The notes under the pieces were generated by a model. It searched no databases. It was not told the origin of the DNA and saw nothing but the letters and a program-made list of their open reading frames with translations. The position numbers and the translations under genes were made by a program. Positions 48,672-60,065 of a stretch of DNA of 64,000 bases are shown here, piece after piece. Source of the DNA: Phycisphaerales bacterium (GTDB lineage: Bacteria > Planctomycetota > Phycisphaerae > Phycisphaerales > UBA1924); contig JADLCX010000068.1 of assembly GCA_020846975.1 (NCBI GenBank), forward strand, positions 1 to 64,000. Direction: 5' to 3'. Numbering within the stretch: position 1 is the first letter of the stretch; the number at the start of each line of letters is the position of its first letter.

Positions 48672-48700
48672 TTGACGAAGCCCGGTTCTCGGGTTATGTT
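48672..48700 (+). promoter_or_regulatory. Sigma-70-like promoter TTGACG - 17 bp - TATGTT
   Basis: TTGACG (48672-48677) and TATGTT (48695-48700) are separated by exactly 17 bp. The next start codon is 49083, giving a leader of about 375 nt or room for a small RNA. A short stem GACGA/TCGTC followed by TTTTC is near 48819-48846. Nothing else is annotated in 48663-49082. Confidence 0.5.
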
Positions 48701-49082
48701 GTTGGGGTCTGATTGTCGGGAGAGAGAGAACCCCCCGCACAACTGGACGCGTTCACCCGCCCGCCGCCAATCTCCCCATTGGGCTGCGATTGCGTGTGCT
48801 CTGGCCGCACAGAAACCCCGGACGATCTGGACAGTCGTCTTTTCTCGCGTGCTGAGCCTCGCCGGTGTGTTCGCGAGGTTGGCGAGTTCTCTCCGAGCGC
48901 GGTGTTTGTTGGGTTGCCCGAGTGATCGGGTTTGTTGTGGTTTTGCACCAATCCGGACCACGACGCGAGAGTCGGGCTCGAGCTCCGGCTTGGGCTTGGC
49001 CGATGTGCTCGTTGCCTTGCCGGGTGGCAACCCGGACCACGCTCCGTGGTATCGGTTTGCGAACCTCGCACCAGGGCCGCCC

Positions 49083-49994
49083 ATGAACACTTCCGCACAA
49101 CCGGGCAAGGTCTGCATCCATTGCGGGCGAGACTGTGCGACGCGCCCTCGCGTCCGCGATCAGGCCGGGAAGTACCACTGCCGTGAGTGCGTGGACCGGC
49201 TGAAGCTCGCGCACAGGCCCGTACCCGATCGAGAGCAGGAGGCCGACGGCGGGTTCATCCCGATCGTGGAGGATCCGGAACCGCCGCACCCGCGCGAGGA
49301 CCAGTGCCCGGGCTGCGCCAAGCCGATCAGCCCCGCCGCGGCGGTCTGCATCCACTGCGGATTCAACCGCGACACCGGCGAGCGCATCGCAACGACGCTC
49401 GATGTCTCCAAGCAACTCAAACGCAAGAGCAAGCCGCGGGCCTGCCGCGATTGCGGCGCCGACCTGACCGGGCTTGCGGCGCCGAACTGCCCGGACTGCG
49501 GACGCGTGAACGATGCGAGGGCCGATCGGGCCGAGCGCGATGCGGAGGAATCCCGCCGCATCACGCGGCGATCGTGGGTTCACCCCATCATCATGCTCGC
49601 GATCGGCATGGGCATCATGCTCGCGGTCTACACGGCGAGAATGGGCTCCGACGGCGTGGTGTTCTACCTCGCTCGCTTCGGCGTCGGCCTGGCGATCGGG
49701 GTCGTCGTCTACTTCATGTGCAGCGTGATGTGGATCGGCTTCGACCAGCCGCCGCTCCAGACGATCATCCGGCTCGCGGGCGTGTACGCGCTGGCCGATG
49801 TCGCCTACACGCTCACCGCCATGGCGGGCATGAGCCTGATCGGCATGATCGCCATTCTCCTCATGGTGGTCCCGACGCTGGTCTACATGGGCCTGCTCTG
49901 CAAACTCATGGACATCGACCTGCACGATGCGCTGTTCGTGGCCATCATCACCACGGTGTGCAAGATCGTGGCCGCCGCGGTGCTGTTCTCCTGA
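49083..49994 (+). CDS. Zinc-ribbon membrane protein
   Basis: This 303-residue protein has a cytoplasmic N-terminus with several Cys motifs (VCIHCGRDC, YHCREC, DQCPGCAKPISPAAAVCIHC and RACRDCGADLTGLAAPNCPD), at least three zinc ribbons. The second half has about five membrane helices, for example IIMLAIGMGIMLAVYTA and LIGMIAILLMVVPTLVYMG. The CxxCGADLTGLxxPxCPxCG pattern is planctomycete-type. The function is unknown. ATG 49083 has no strong Shine-Dalgarno. The 440-aa track ORF starts upstream in the leader and is not credible. Confidence 0.7.
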   Translation: MNTSAQPGKVCIHCGRDCATRPRVRDQAGKYHCRECVDRLKLAHRPVPDREQEADGGFIPIVEDPEPPHPREDQCPGCAKPISPAAAVCIHCGFNRDTGERIATTLDVSKQLKRKSKPRACRDCGADLTGLAAPNCPDCGRVNDARADRAERDAEESRRITRRSWVHPIIMLAIGMGIMLAVYTARMGSDGVVFYLARFGVGLAIGVVVYFMCSVMWIGFDQPPLQTIIRLAGVYALADVAYTLTAMAGMSLIGMIAILLMVVPTLVYMGLLCKLMDIDLHDALFVAIITTVCKIVAAAVLFS

Positions 49995-50008
49995 GGCCGG
50001 CGGGTCGG

Positions 50009-50479
50009 CTACGCACGCGCCGGAGCGGTCTGTTCGAGCATGCCCTGCATGTAGCGGTGGAAGGGGTCGTGCATGATCTTCCTGCGGTCCGAGGCCATCA
50101 TCGCCCTGAACGATTCTTCCTCGGCGATCTCGCGCATGCGCTCCTCCCAGCTCCGGAAGTAGTCGTCGGGGATCTGGCCGCTCTGGTGGCCGAACCACAC
50201 GATCTCGAAGACCGAGAGCTGCATGAGGTTGAAGAAGTGCTGGCGGATCTCGGCCTGCGAGGTCATCTCGGCGACATCGTGCCTGTAGACCTCGGCGAGC
50301 GACGGGTCGCTGACCCGCATCTCCCGGAGGTGCATCTGGAGCTCGACGAGCTTGGAGAAGTTGGCGAAGTGCTGGGCCTTGCGGTAGTTGAGGAACTGTC
50401 GGGCTGTGTAGAGAAAGCCGCCCGCGATGGCGAGCGAGGAGAGGGCCTGGAAGAGGACCTGGGCTTGCTGGAGGGTCAT
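50009..50479 (-). CDS. Hypothetical protein with N-terminal membrane helix
   Basis: This 156-residue protein starts MTLQQAQVLFQALSSLAIAG with a helix that continues LAIAGGFLYTARQFL, then a long helical region (RKAQHFANFSKLVELQMHLR) and charged helices to the C-terminus (YFRSWEERMREIAEEESFRA). It may be a membrane-attached coiled-coil protein. I recognise no family. ATG 50479 is used. It converges with the 49994 gene (14 nt gap) and follows the RecQ end by 93 nt on the other side. Confidence 0.55.
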   Translation of the reverse strand: MTLQQAQVLFQALSSLAIAGGFLYTARQFLNYRKAQHFANFSKLVELQMHLREMRVSDPSLAEVYRHDVAEMTSQAEIRQHFFNLMQLSVFEIVWFGHQSGQIPDDYFRSWEERMREIAEEESFRAMMASDRRKIMHDPFHRYMQGMLEQTAPARA

Positions 50480-50572
50480 CGCGAGGCTCCGTGGAAGGGG
50501 GGAGGCTATGCGCGGAGAACCTGGATTGCGGGGCACAACCGCTCGGGGGGTGAGGCCGGAGAAGACATGGGC

Positions 50573-52936
50573 CTACTCGCCCGCGCCGGCCCCGAGCGCG
50601 CGCCGATGGCTCAGCACCGCGCGGATCTGGATGCAGGTCACGCCCTCTCCGAGGTGCTCGCGGATCGGTTTGAGCCTGGACTCGCCGAGCCTGTCGGCGG
50701 TGCCGGCGATCAGGCGGTAGGTGTCGTCATCCACCCACGCGGCGATGCTCGCCGGGCGCGTGCGCACGATGAACTCGGCCAGGTACTGCTCGGCCGTGCT
50801 CGGGGCCCTGTGCACCGCCGCCGCGACCTCGAGCGTGGAGGCCCCGCGTGTGTACATCTCGAACGCACGCCCGCGGGACTCGCTCAGCGGCCGGTCGGGA
50901 TCGAGCGGGGCGGTCGATCTCGGCCGCGGCCGCGAGCCCGCCGCGGCGTCGAGCGTGAGCTTGTGCTCGCGGCAATACGCCTGGATGTTCCTGACGAACC
51001 GCTCCCCGAACTCCTCGAGCTTGGCCCGGCCGACGCCCCGGATGCGCGCGAAGGCTTCCACCGTGCCGGGGCGGGCCCGCGCCAGTTCTTCGAGCGTGAC
51101 ATCCCCGAAGATCAGGTACGCGGGCACACCCTTCTCCTCGGCGATGGCGCGTCGCAGGGCGCGGAGCGCCTCGAACACGCCCTGTTCCTCGGCCGAGAGC
51201 GGGGGGGCGGAGTCCGCGGATGCCCCCGCGATGCCCGCGCCCCCGCGGCCCTTCCGCGCGGCCGGCGCGGCGACCGACCTGGGGTCGAAGAGCGTGACTT
51301 CGAGCCGGTCCCTCAGGATCGCCCCCGACTCCGGCCCCAGCGCGAGCGTGGCGAACTCGCCGGGCTCGCGGACCAGCCCGCCCCGGTCGATGAGCTGGTT
51401 GATGTAGCTGGCCAGCCGCTCCTTGTCGAGCGTGCGCAGGAGGCCGAAGGTCGAGAGGTTCTCGTGCCCGCGCCGCAGCACCTTCGCGGTCATCGCGCCG
51501 CGGAGCACCTCCGCCACGTGCCCGGCGCCGAAGCCGAACCCGGCGGACTGCCGGAGCCGGTACACGCACGAGATGATCTTCTTGGCGATGGTCGCGCTGT
51601 CGGCGACGGCGGCCAGTTCGTTGAGGCACACATCGCAGGCGCCGCACCCCCCATCCCCCCCCGCGCGATCGGCCCGCCCCTGCCGGACCGAGGGGGCGGG
51701 GGGAGGGGGGGCGTACTCCTGCCCGAAGTACGCGCTCAGGGCCCGGTGCCGGCACCGCGCTGAGGCGCAGTAGTTCTGCATGTGGCCGAGCAGCTCGTGC
51801 TGGGCCCGGATGTTGGCGGGGTCGGGGGGCGCATCGGCGTTCTCCGCCGCCATCTCCATCAGCCGCTTCCACTTCAGCACATCCGCCGCCGAGTAGAACA
51901 GCACGCACTCGCTGGCCAGCCCGTCGCGTCCGGCCCGGCCGGTCTCCTGCTGGTAGTGCTCGACGGTCTTGGGCATCGAGGCGTGGACCACGCAGCGGAC
52001 ATCGCTCCGGTCGATGCCCATGCCGAAGGCCACCGTGGCCACGACGATGTCGAGCCGCTCGGTGGCGAACCTGTCCTGCACGCGCTGCCGCACGGTCGGG
52101 CTCAGGCCGGCGTGGTAGGCCCCGGCTTCCAGCCCCCGCTCGGTCAGGACCTCCGCGAGCCGCTCGGTGTCCTTGCGGCTGATGCAGTAGACGATCGCGG
52201 CGCGGCCCTTGTGCCTGTTCAACGCCCCGACGACCTGGTCAATCCCGCTGATGCGCGGCAGCACGCGGTAGGTGAGGTTGGGCCGGTCGAACACGCCCAC
52301 CAGCACCTCCGGCTCGCGGAGCCGCAGCTGCTCGGCGATGTCGGACCGCACGCGCGGGGTCGCCGTCGCGGTGTAGGCGTGGATCGCCAGCCCCGGGAAG
52401 TGCGTGCGCAGCTCGGCCAGCCGGCGGTACTCGGGGCGGAAATCGTGCCCCCACTGGCTGATGCAGTGCGCTTCATCGATCGCAAACGAGCCGACATCCG
52501 CCCGCCGCAGGAACGAAATGAAGGAAGAGTTCAAGAGCCGCTCGGGGGCGACGAACAGCAGCCTGAGTTCCCCCGCGACCGCCCTCCGCCGGACCTGGTC
52601 CATCTCCTCACCCGAGACCCCGCTGTGCATGGCCGCGGCCGGGTAGTTCGCGAGCCTCAGCCCATCGACCTGGTCCTTCATCAGCGAGATCAGGGGCGAG
52701 ACCACCACCGTGAGTCTGCCGGTGAGCAGGGGCGGGACCTGGTAGCACAGGCTCTTGCCCCCGCCGGTGGGGAGCACGACCAGCGAATCCCTGTGCGTGA
52801 CCCCCGCGCGGATGGCCTCGATCTGCAGCGGCCGGAGCGTGTCGAAGCCCCAGTACCGCCGGAGCAACTCCGGCACCCGCGCGGCGAGGTCATCCCCGGC
52901 CGGTGCGCTGCGTGTTGAGGTCCCCGGACTGGCCAT
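50573..52936 (-). CDS. recQ: ATP-dependent DNA helicase RecQ
   Basis: This 787-residue helicase unwinds DNA in recombination and repair. Walker A is LPTGGGKSLCYQV near residue 56 and motif II IDEAHCISQWGHDFRPEY near 152. RGQ motif V/VI is FGMGIDRSDVRCVVH...QQETGRAGRDG. The RQC zinc module is CDVC-x-N with GGCGACDVC. HRDC is near residue 590 (LFEALRALRRAIAEEKGVPA). A C-terminal helix-turn-helix-like extension (SESRGRAFEMYTRGASTLEV) is not in E. coli RecQ. ATG 52936 is preceded by TATAGT (8 nt). Confidence 0.93.
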   Translation of the reverse strand: MASPGTSTRSAPAGDDLAARVPELLRRYWGFDTLRPLQIEAIRAGVTHRDSLVVLPTGGGKSLCYQVPPLLTGRLTVVVSPLISLMKDQVDGLRLANYPAAAMHSGVSGEEMDQVRRRAVAGELRLLFVAPERLLNSSFISFLRRADVGSFAIDEAHCISQWGHDFRPEYRRLAELRTHFPGLAIHAYTATATPRVRSDIAEQLRLREPEVLVGVFDRPNLTYRVLPRISGIDQVVGALNRHKGRAAIVYCISRKDTERLAEVLTERGLEAGAYHAGLSPTVRQRVQDRFATERLDIVVATVAFGMGIDRSDVRCVVHASMPKTVEHYQQETGRAGRDGLASECVLFYSAADVLKWKRLMEMAAENADAPPDPANIRAQHELLGHMQNYCASARCRHRALSAYFGQEYAPPPPAPSVRQGRADRAGGDGGCGACDVCLNELAAVADSATIAKKIISCVYRLRQSAGFGFGAGHVAEVLRGAMTAKVLRRGHENLSTFGLLRTLDKERLASYINQLIDRGGLVREPGEFATLALGPESGAILRDRLEVTLFDPRSVAAPAARKGRGGAGIAGASADSAPPLSAEEQGVFEALRALRRAIAEEKGVPAYLIFGDVTLEELARARPGTVEAFARIRGVGRAKLEEFGERFVRNIQAYCREHKLTLDAAAGSRPRPRSTAPLDPDRPLSESRGRAFEMYTRGASTLEVAAAVHRAPSTAEQYLAEFIVRTRPASIAAWVDDDTYRLIAGTADRLGESRLKPIREHLGEGVTCIQIRAVLSHRRALGAGAGE

Positions 52937-53048
52937 GCCCGCCCACTATACCCGGCGATGGGCCCGGGGCGGGGCCGCGGCGGGCGCGAGGGGCGGCCCC
53001 GGGAGCGTGCCCCCCGCCCCCGCCCCCGCGCGATCCGCGCGGCCGATC

Positions 53049-53300
53049 GGCCGGGCCATCGGGCCGACCGTCCGGCCGGGTCGGACGACCTCACCATCGG
53101 CCCATCCGACCGGCCGCTTGAGTCGGGCGGCCATCCGGATGCGTTGTCCGATCGTCCGGACAAGTTGTGTGAGCGTCCGGACAAGTTGTGTGAGCGTCCG
53201 GATAAGTTGTCCGAGCGCGCGGATAAGTTGGATGGCCGTCCGGAGAAGTCGCACGGTCGGACGGATGGGTTGTCCGATCGGCCGATCCGGTCGGCGGGTG
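53049..53300. repeat. Degenerate 21-bp tandem array upstream of recQ
   Basis: The core 53154-53216 has three near-identical units based on GTCCGGACAAGTTG, and similar units of exactly 21 bp continue on both sides with decreasing similarity (about 12 units total). It occupies the gap 52937-53330 upstream of recQ, and all six frames show heptad-like translations because 21 nt is 7 codons. No gene is likely here. Confidence 0.75.
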
Positions 53301-53330
53301 GTGCGGGCGGTCCACGGAGGGGAAGAGCCT

Positions 53331-53566
53331 CACGCGGAGGCGCGGGGGCGCAGAGGAAGAACGAAATCGAACTCAGAGGGATGGGAGAGAGGGGAGGATA
53401 TGGGAGGGGGACTTTGTCATTGGCCTTTCCCGCGCCTTCGCGCCTCCGCGTAAGGCCCGCGTTGAGGGCCAAGGGGAAACGCGGAGGGCACGGAGAAGAT
53501 GCAGAGAGCACAGAGAAAAAGCCTTGTCTTGAAAGACACGCCTCTGGTTCTTCTCTGTGCTCTCTG
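53331..53566. repeat. Composite inverted-repeat element
   Basis: Two nested hairpins: ACGCGGAGGCGCG (53332-53344) pairs with CGCGCCT-like arm 53431-53452, and CAGAGAGCACAGAGAA (53502-53517) pairs perfectly with TTCTCTGTGCTCTCTG (53551-53566) around a further TGTCTT-GA-AAGACA hairpin. A direct CTCTGTG motif repeats four more times to about 53590. Together with the 21-bp array it fills the 52937-53611 gap. Confidence 0.7.
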
Positions 53567-53611
53567 TGCGACCTCTGTGTTCTCTGTGTTCCTGCCTCGT
53601 GCCTTGTGTGA

Positions 53612-56497
<2,886 letters not shown>

Positions 56498-56650
56498 GGT
56501 GGTGCTCCTCCTGGTGAGGGCCCCGTGGGGAGGGGGCGGTGTGGTCGGTTCCTGCCCTAACGATACCAACGGGGCGGCATGAGTCGAATCAATCAGGGAA
56601 TCGGCGTGCATCAACGGGGTTGATGGCGCGCCGCCGGTTCCCGCGCCGGC

Positions 56651-57013
56651 TCAACCGCTGATGCGGCCGCACGACGGGCACACGACCCGCACGACGTTCA
56701 GCCCGTCGATGGACACCGGGCGGGGGTCCACATCCTCGAGCGAGGTCCCGCACTTGCGGCAGCGGGGCGTGGCGGTGCCGATGCGGGTTCCCGCGCGCCC
56801 GCCGGCCCTGAGCCATTCCTCGTGCCGCGTGCGGTTCCACCAGCGGATGCCGATGATGGCGCACGCGATCAGCAGCAGCGGGGCGAGGATGATCGGGAGG
56901 CGGGCCTTGTCCTCGAACCCCCACACCGCGGCCTTGCCGCCCATGATGGCCGCGTAGGTGATCGCCGTCACGTAGCCGAGAAGGATGCGGGGATCGCGCC
57001 TGGGCCTGGACAT
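56651..57013 (-). CDS. Small membrane protein with zinc ribbon
   Basis: This 120-residue protein begins MSRPRRDPRILLGYVTAITY and has two hydrophobic segments (LLGYVTAITYAAIMGG and IILAPLLLIACAIIGI), then a zinc ribbon, PRCRKCGTSLEDVDPRPVSI, and a second pair C-P-S-C-G near the end. It joins the other membrane-plus-zinc-ribbon genes in the window. ATG 57013 has TAGAGT 8 nt upstream. acnA is the next gene downstream, 153 nt away. Confidence 0.65.
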   Translation of the reverse strand: MSRPRRDPRILLGYVTAITYAAIMGGKAAVWGFEDKARLPIILAPLLLIACAIIGIRWWNRTRHEEWLRAGGRAGTRIGTATPRCRKCGTSLEDVDPRPVSIDGLNVVRVVCPSCGRISG

Positions 57014-57217
57014 CCGGGCTGACTCTATCCACCGGGTCGCCCGGGGGGCTCGGTCCGGGTGCGCGGGCTCGTGCGCGATCCCGGCATCGCGCGGCCCGCG
57101 GGCGACGCCGGGGGCCCCTTGCCCATCGCCCGCGGTCGCGGTCCATCGCGCGGTGCCGCCGCCCGCGCGGGTCTTGGCCCGCCCGGTCAACGGCCCGCCG
57201 CGGTCCGGCTGTCGCGG

Positions 57218-57952
57218 TCAGGGTCGGGCCGCCGGCGGCACGCCCGGCCCGGGATCGTTCCGCCGCGGGCCGTACCAGATGTCCAGCGCGGAGCGGTCCC
57301 GCGCGATCGAGGGCCTGAAGACGGCGCGGGTGCACACGCCGAGGATCTCGCGGGCCGAGTGGGTCCGGAGCTTGCGTCCCGAGGTGACCACCCGCTCGCG
57401 GATCAGCACGAACCGCCCGTGGCGCTTGAGGGCCCTGGCCAGCGCGACTTCCTCGCCCGCGAACACGCCCTCGTCCCAGCCGCCCACCGCGTCCAGCCCG
57501 TCGCGCGTGCAGAAGAAGAAGCAGCCGCCGGCCAGTTTCAGGATGCGGAACAGCGCGTTGACGGCCAGCAGGATGATGCGGGCGTAGAGCGGCACGCGCC
57601 CGTCGAAGCCCGCGGGGGCTCCGCCGCCGATCGCGCCGGCCTTCACGGCCGCCAGCGCCTGCCGCACGGCCTCGACGGGCACGATCGTGTCGGCATCGAC
57701 GAAGATCAGCAGGGAGCCCTGCGCGGCCTCGGCCGCGGCGTTCCGCGCCGCCGCGATGTGGCGTTTGTCGATCACGACCGCCCTGGCGCCCGCCGCCTCG
57801 GCCGCCGCCCGGGTCGCATCGGTGCAGGCGTCGCAGGCCACCACCACCTCGTGCCCGATGCCCAGTTCATCCCCGGCCCGCACCAGCGCGGCCACCGTCG
57901 GGCCGATCAACGCCTCCTCATCGTGCGCGGGGATGCAGAACGAGACGAGCAC
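57218..57952 (-). CDS. Family 2 glycosyltransferase
   Basis: This 244-residue enzyme has the GT2 start VSFCIPAHDEEALIGPTVAAL, the nucleotide-binding DACTDATR, a DxD-like metal site LIFVDADTIVP near residues 82-92 and GGWDEGVFAGEEVALA near the acceptor motif. It lacks a membrane helix except a possible one near 120 (ARIILLAVNALFRILKLAG). It probably adds sugar to a surface glycan or lipid. The start is GTG 57952 with AAAGGA upstream. It follows the LysR gene by 21 nt and may be its operon partner. Confidence 0.8.
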   Translation of the reverse strand: MLVSFCIPAHDEEALIGPTVAALVRAGDELGIGHEVVVACDACTDATRAAAEAAGARAVVIDKRHIAAARNAAAEAAQGSLLIFVDADTIVPVEAVRQALAAVKAGAIGGGAPAGFDGRVPLYARIILLAVNALFRILKLAGGCFFFCTRDGLDAVGGWDEGVFAGEEVALARALKRHGRFVLIRERVVTSGRKLRTHSAREILGVCTRAVFRPSIARDRSALDIWYGPRRNDPGPGVPPAARP

Positions 57953-57973
57953 GCGGTCCTTTCTTCACGCTCA

Positions 57974-58861
57974 CTACCGAACGGTCTTCACCAGCACCCG
58001 CTCGAACTCCGCCACCGCCGCGCTCACCGCGCGGTCGCGCCGGCGCACGATCGCCAGCCCGCGGGTCAGTTTCCCGTCGCGGCACGGCATGCCCTCGCCC
58101 TCGCGCAGGGCGAACCGCGACACGAACCCCACGCCGATCCCCGCCGCGACCATCTGCTTGATCGACTCGATCGAGCGGAGCTCCATGACCACGTTCAGCG
58201 AGACGCCCGCCGCGCCCGCGCCGCGATCGATCAACTCCCGCACCGCCGTGCCGGCCTCGAACGCGATGATCGTCTCGTCCCGGAGCCGCCCCCACTCGAA
58301 GGCCCGCGTGGTCCCCGCCAGAGCGTGCCGCGCGGGCACGATCAGCCGCAGCTCGTCCTCCACCAGCAGCACCTTGACCAGTTCGTCGGACTCCGGCCCC
58401 CCCGGCCCCTTGATCGGCAGCGTCACGATGCCCAGGTCCAGCTCCCCGCTCAGCACCGCCGACGCGACCGCGCTGCTCCCGGCCTCGCGCACGTAGAACC
58501 GCAGGCCCGGGTGCTGCCTGCGGATCGCGCTGACGACCTTCGGGAGCAGGTAGCTCGTCGCCGTCGCCCCGCCCCCGATGCGGATCGAGCCCCGCTCCAG
58601 CCCGAGCAGCTCGCGGACGGCCTTGGTCCCCGCCTCCGCGGCGCGGACGGCCTCCTCGGCGTGGCGCAGGAAGATGCGGCCCGCCTCGGTCAACTCCACG
58701 CCGCGGCCCGTGCGCGTCAGCAGCGTTGCGCCCGCCTCGCTCTCGAGTTTCTTCAGCATCGCCGAGAGGGCCGGCTGGGTCACGCCGAGCCGGCTCGCCG
58801 CACGGGTCAGGTGCCCGGCGCGGGCGATGGCCACGAAGTACCGCAGGGGCGTGAGCTCCAT
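57974..58861 (-). CDS. LysR-family transcriptional regulator
   Basis: This 295-residue regulator has the LysR HTH at residues 1-60: MELTPLRYFVAIARAGHLTR, ASRLGVTQPALSAMLKKLES and GATLLTRTGRGVELTEAG. The C-terminal half is a periplasmic-binding-protein-like effector domain (LDLGIVTLPIKG and so on) for an unknown ligand. It is divergent to bamD and precedes the GT2 gene on the same strand. ATG 58861 is preceded by TACTCT (5 nt). Confidence 0.85.
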   Translation of the reverse strand: MELTPLRYFVAIARAGHLTRAASRLGVTQPALSAMLKKLESEAGATLLTRTGRGVELTEAGRIFLRHAEEAVRAAEAGTKAVRELLGLERGSIRIGGGATATSYLLPKVVSAIRRQHPGLRFYVREAGSSAVASAVLSGELDLGIVTLPIKGPGGPESDELVKVLLVEDELRLIVPARHALAGTTRAFEWGRLRDETIIAFEAGTAVRELIDRGAGAAGVSLNVVMELRSIESIKQMVAAGIGVGFVSRFALREGEGMPCRDGKLTRGLAIVRRRDRAVSAAVAEFERVLVKTVR

Positions 58862-58866
58862 GGCCA

Positions 58867-58872
58867 AGAGTA
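58867..58872 (-). promoter_or_regulatory. TACTCT -10-like hexamer 5 nt before the LysR gene
   Basis: TACTCT-TGGCC-ATG (58861) on the minus strand, without a Shine-Dalgarno sequence. Confidence 0.4.
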
Positions 58873-58939
58873 CCGGAGGCGGAATACCGGGCAACCCGTG
58901 GGCAGCGGGGGGGATAGCGCACGCGACTCCGCGGCGAGA

Positions 58940-58945
58940 TATCCT
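58940..58945 (+). promoter_or_regulatory. TATCCT -10-like hexamer 7 nt before bamD-like gene
   Basis: TATCCT, 7 nt, ATG (58953), divergent to the LysR gene with its own box 68 bp away. Confidence 0.4.
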
Positions 58946-58952
58946 GTGCCCG

Positions 58953-60065
58953 ATGCTGCGAACGGGATCTGTGAGCGTGATGTCCCGCGGTCTGGCGCGG
59001 ACGGTCGCCGGTGCGACGATCGGCCTGGCGGTCGCCTCGGCCGCGCACGGCCAGCTCCGCGAGACGCGGATGGATGCCAACGGAGAGTGGCTGAACACCA
59101 GGGAGCCCGCCGAGGGGACCGACGAGTGGGTCGTCGCCCGGGCCCGCACCGACATGGCCGATGACCGCCCCTCGGCCGCGTACTCCACGATCAACCGGTG
59201 GATCGAGGAGCAGGAGGCGAGGCTCGGCGACCCCTCGCCCATGATGCCCGAGGCCGTGCTGGTTCGCGGAGATGCCCTCACCGCGATGGGCGATGAGTAC
59301 AACGCCCTCTACGACTACGAGCGGGTCATCCGCGAATACCCGGGCGACCCGGCCTACGTGCTCGCCGTCGAGCGGGAGCTGGACATCGGCGTTCGCTACC
59401 TCGAGGGCTACAAGCGCAAGATCCTCGGGGTCCGCATCCTCAACGCCGACGACATCGGCGAGGAACTGCTCATCCGCTGCCAGGAGCGATTGCCCGGCAG
59501 CCGCATCGCCGAGCGGGCCGGGATCGAGCTCGCCGACTACTACTACCGCGAGCACAACCTCCCGCTCGCGGCCGAGGCCTACGAGATCTTCAACGAGCTC
59601 TACCGCAACAGCCAGTACACGATGAAGGCCATGCAGCGCCGCGTCTACGCCACGATCGCGCAGTTCAAGGGCCCCAGGTACGACGGCTCCAAGCTCGTCG
59701 ACGCCCGGATCCTCGTCAAGCGTTTCTCGAGCCTCTACCCCGGCGAGGCCCAGAAGGCCGGGCTCGATGAATCGCTCCTGGCCCGCCTCGACGAGTCCGC
59801 GGCCAACGCCCGGCTTGAAAAGGCCAGGTACTACCTCAAGCAGGGCGATGGCCCCTCGGGCCGCTACGTGATGAAGCGGCTCATCGCCGACCACCCGCAC
59901 ACCGCCGCCGCGCGCGAGGCGTACGCGACCATGGAACAGCGCGGCTGGAAGCCCGACGAAGCGAAGGCCCCGCCGGCACCCCAGGCAACGCAGAGCCCGC
60001 GGAGTTCCCGCGCAGAACAGAGCAAGGAGAAGCAGGCCGAGGATGGAGGCGAGCATGGCCGCTGA
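58953..60065 (+). CDS. bamD: BamD-like outer-membrane assembly lipoprotein with TPR-type repeats
   Basis: This 370-residue protein has an N-terminal signal (MLRTGSVSVMSRGLARTVAG) with a possible cleavage near AAHG. The body consists of tetratricopeptide-like helices: VVARARTDMADDRPSAAYST, TAMGDEYNALYDYERVIREY, NLPLAAEAYEIFNELYRNSQ and so on, as in BamD, which recruits outer-membrane proteins to the Bam complex. It has a Pro/Ser-rich C-terminus. ATG 58953 has TATCCT 7 nt upstream; ATG 58980 is an alternative. The last codons overlap the lptE-like start by 11 nt. Confidence 0.65.
   Translation: MLRTGSVSVMSRGLARTVAGATIGLAVASAAHGQLRETRMDANGEWLNTREPAEGTDEWVVARARTDMADDRPSAAYSTINRWIEEQEARLGDPSPMMPEAVLVRGDALTAMGDEYNALYDYERVIREYPGDPAYVLAVERELDIGVRYLEGYKRKILGVRILNADDIGEELLIRCQERLPGSRIAERAGIELADYYYREHNLPLAAEAYEIFNELYRNSQYTMKAMQRRVYATIAQFKGPRYDGSKLVDARILVKRFSSLYPGEAQKAGLDESLLARLDESAANARLEKARYYLKQGDGPSGRYVMKRLIADHPHTAAAREAYATMEQRGWKPDEAKAPPAPQATQSPRSSRAEQSKEKQAEDGGEHGR

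Noticed and set aside
53154-53300. Heptad-repeat protein encoded by the 21-bp array
   Set aside because: All frames give heptads because 21 is a multiple of 3; no start, ribosome site or conserved domain supports translation.
57059-59164. 701-codon plus-strand ORF across GT2 and LysR genes
   Set aside because: Antisense shadow of two recognised genes, with no motif of its own.
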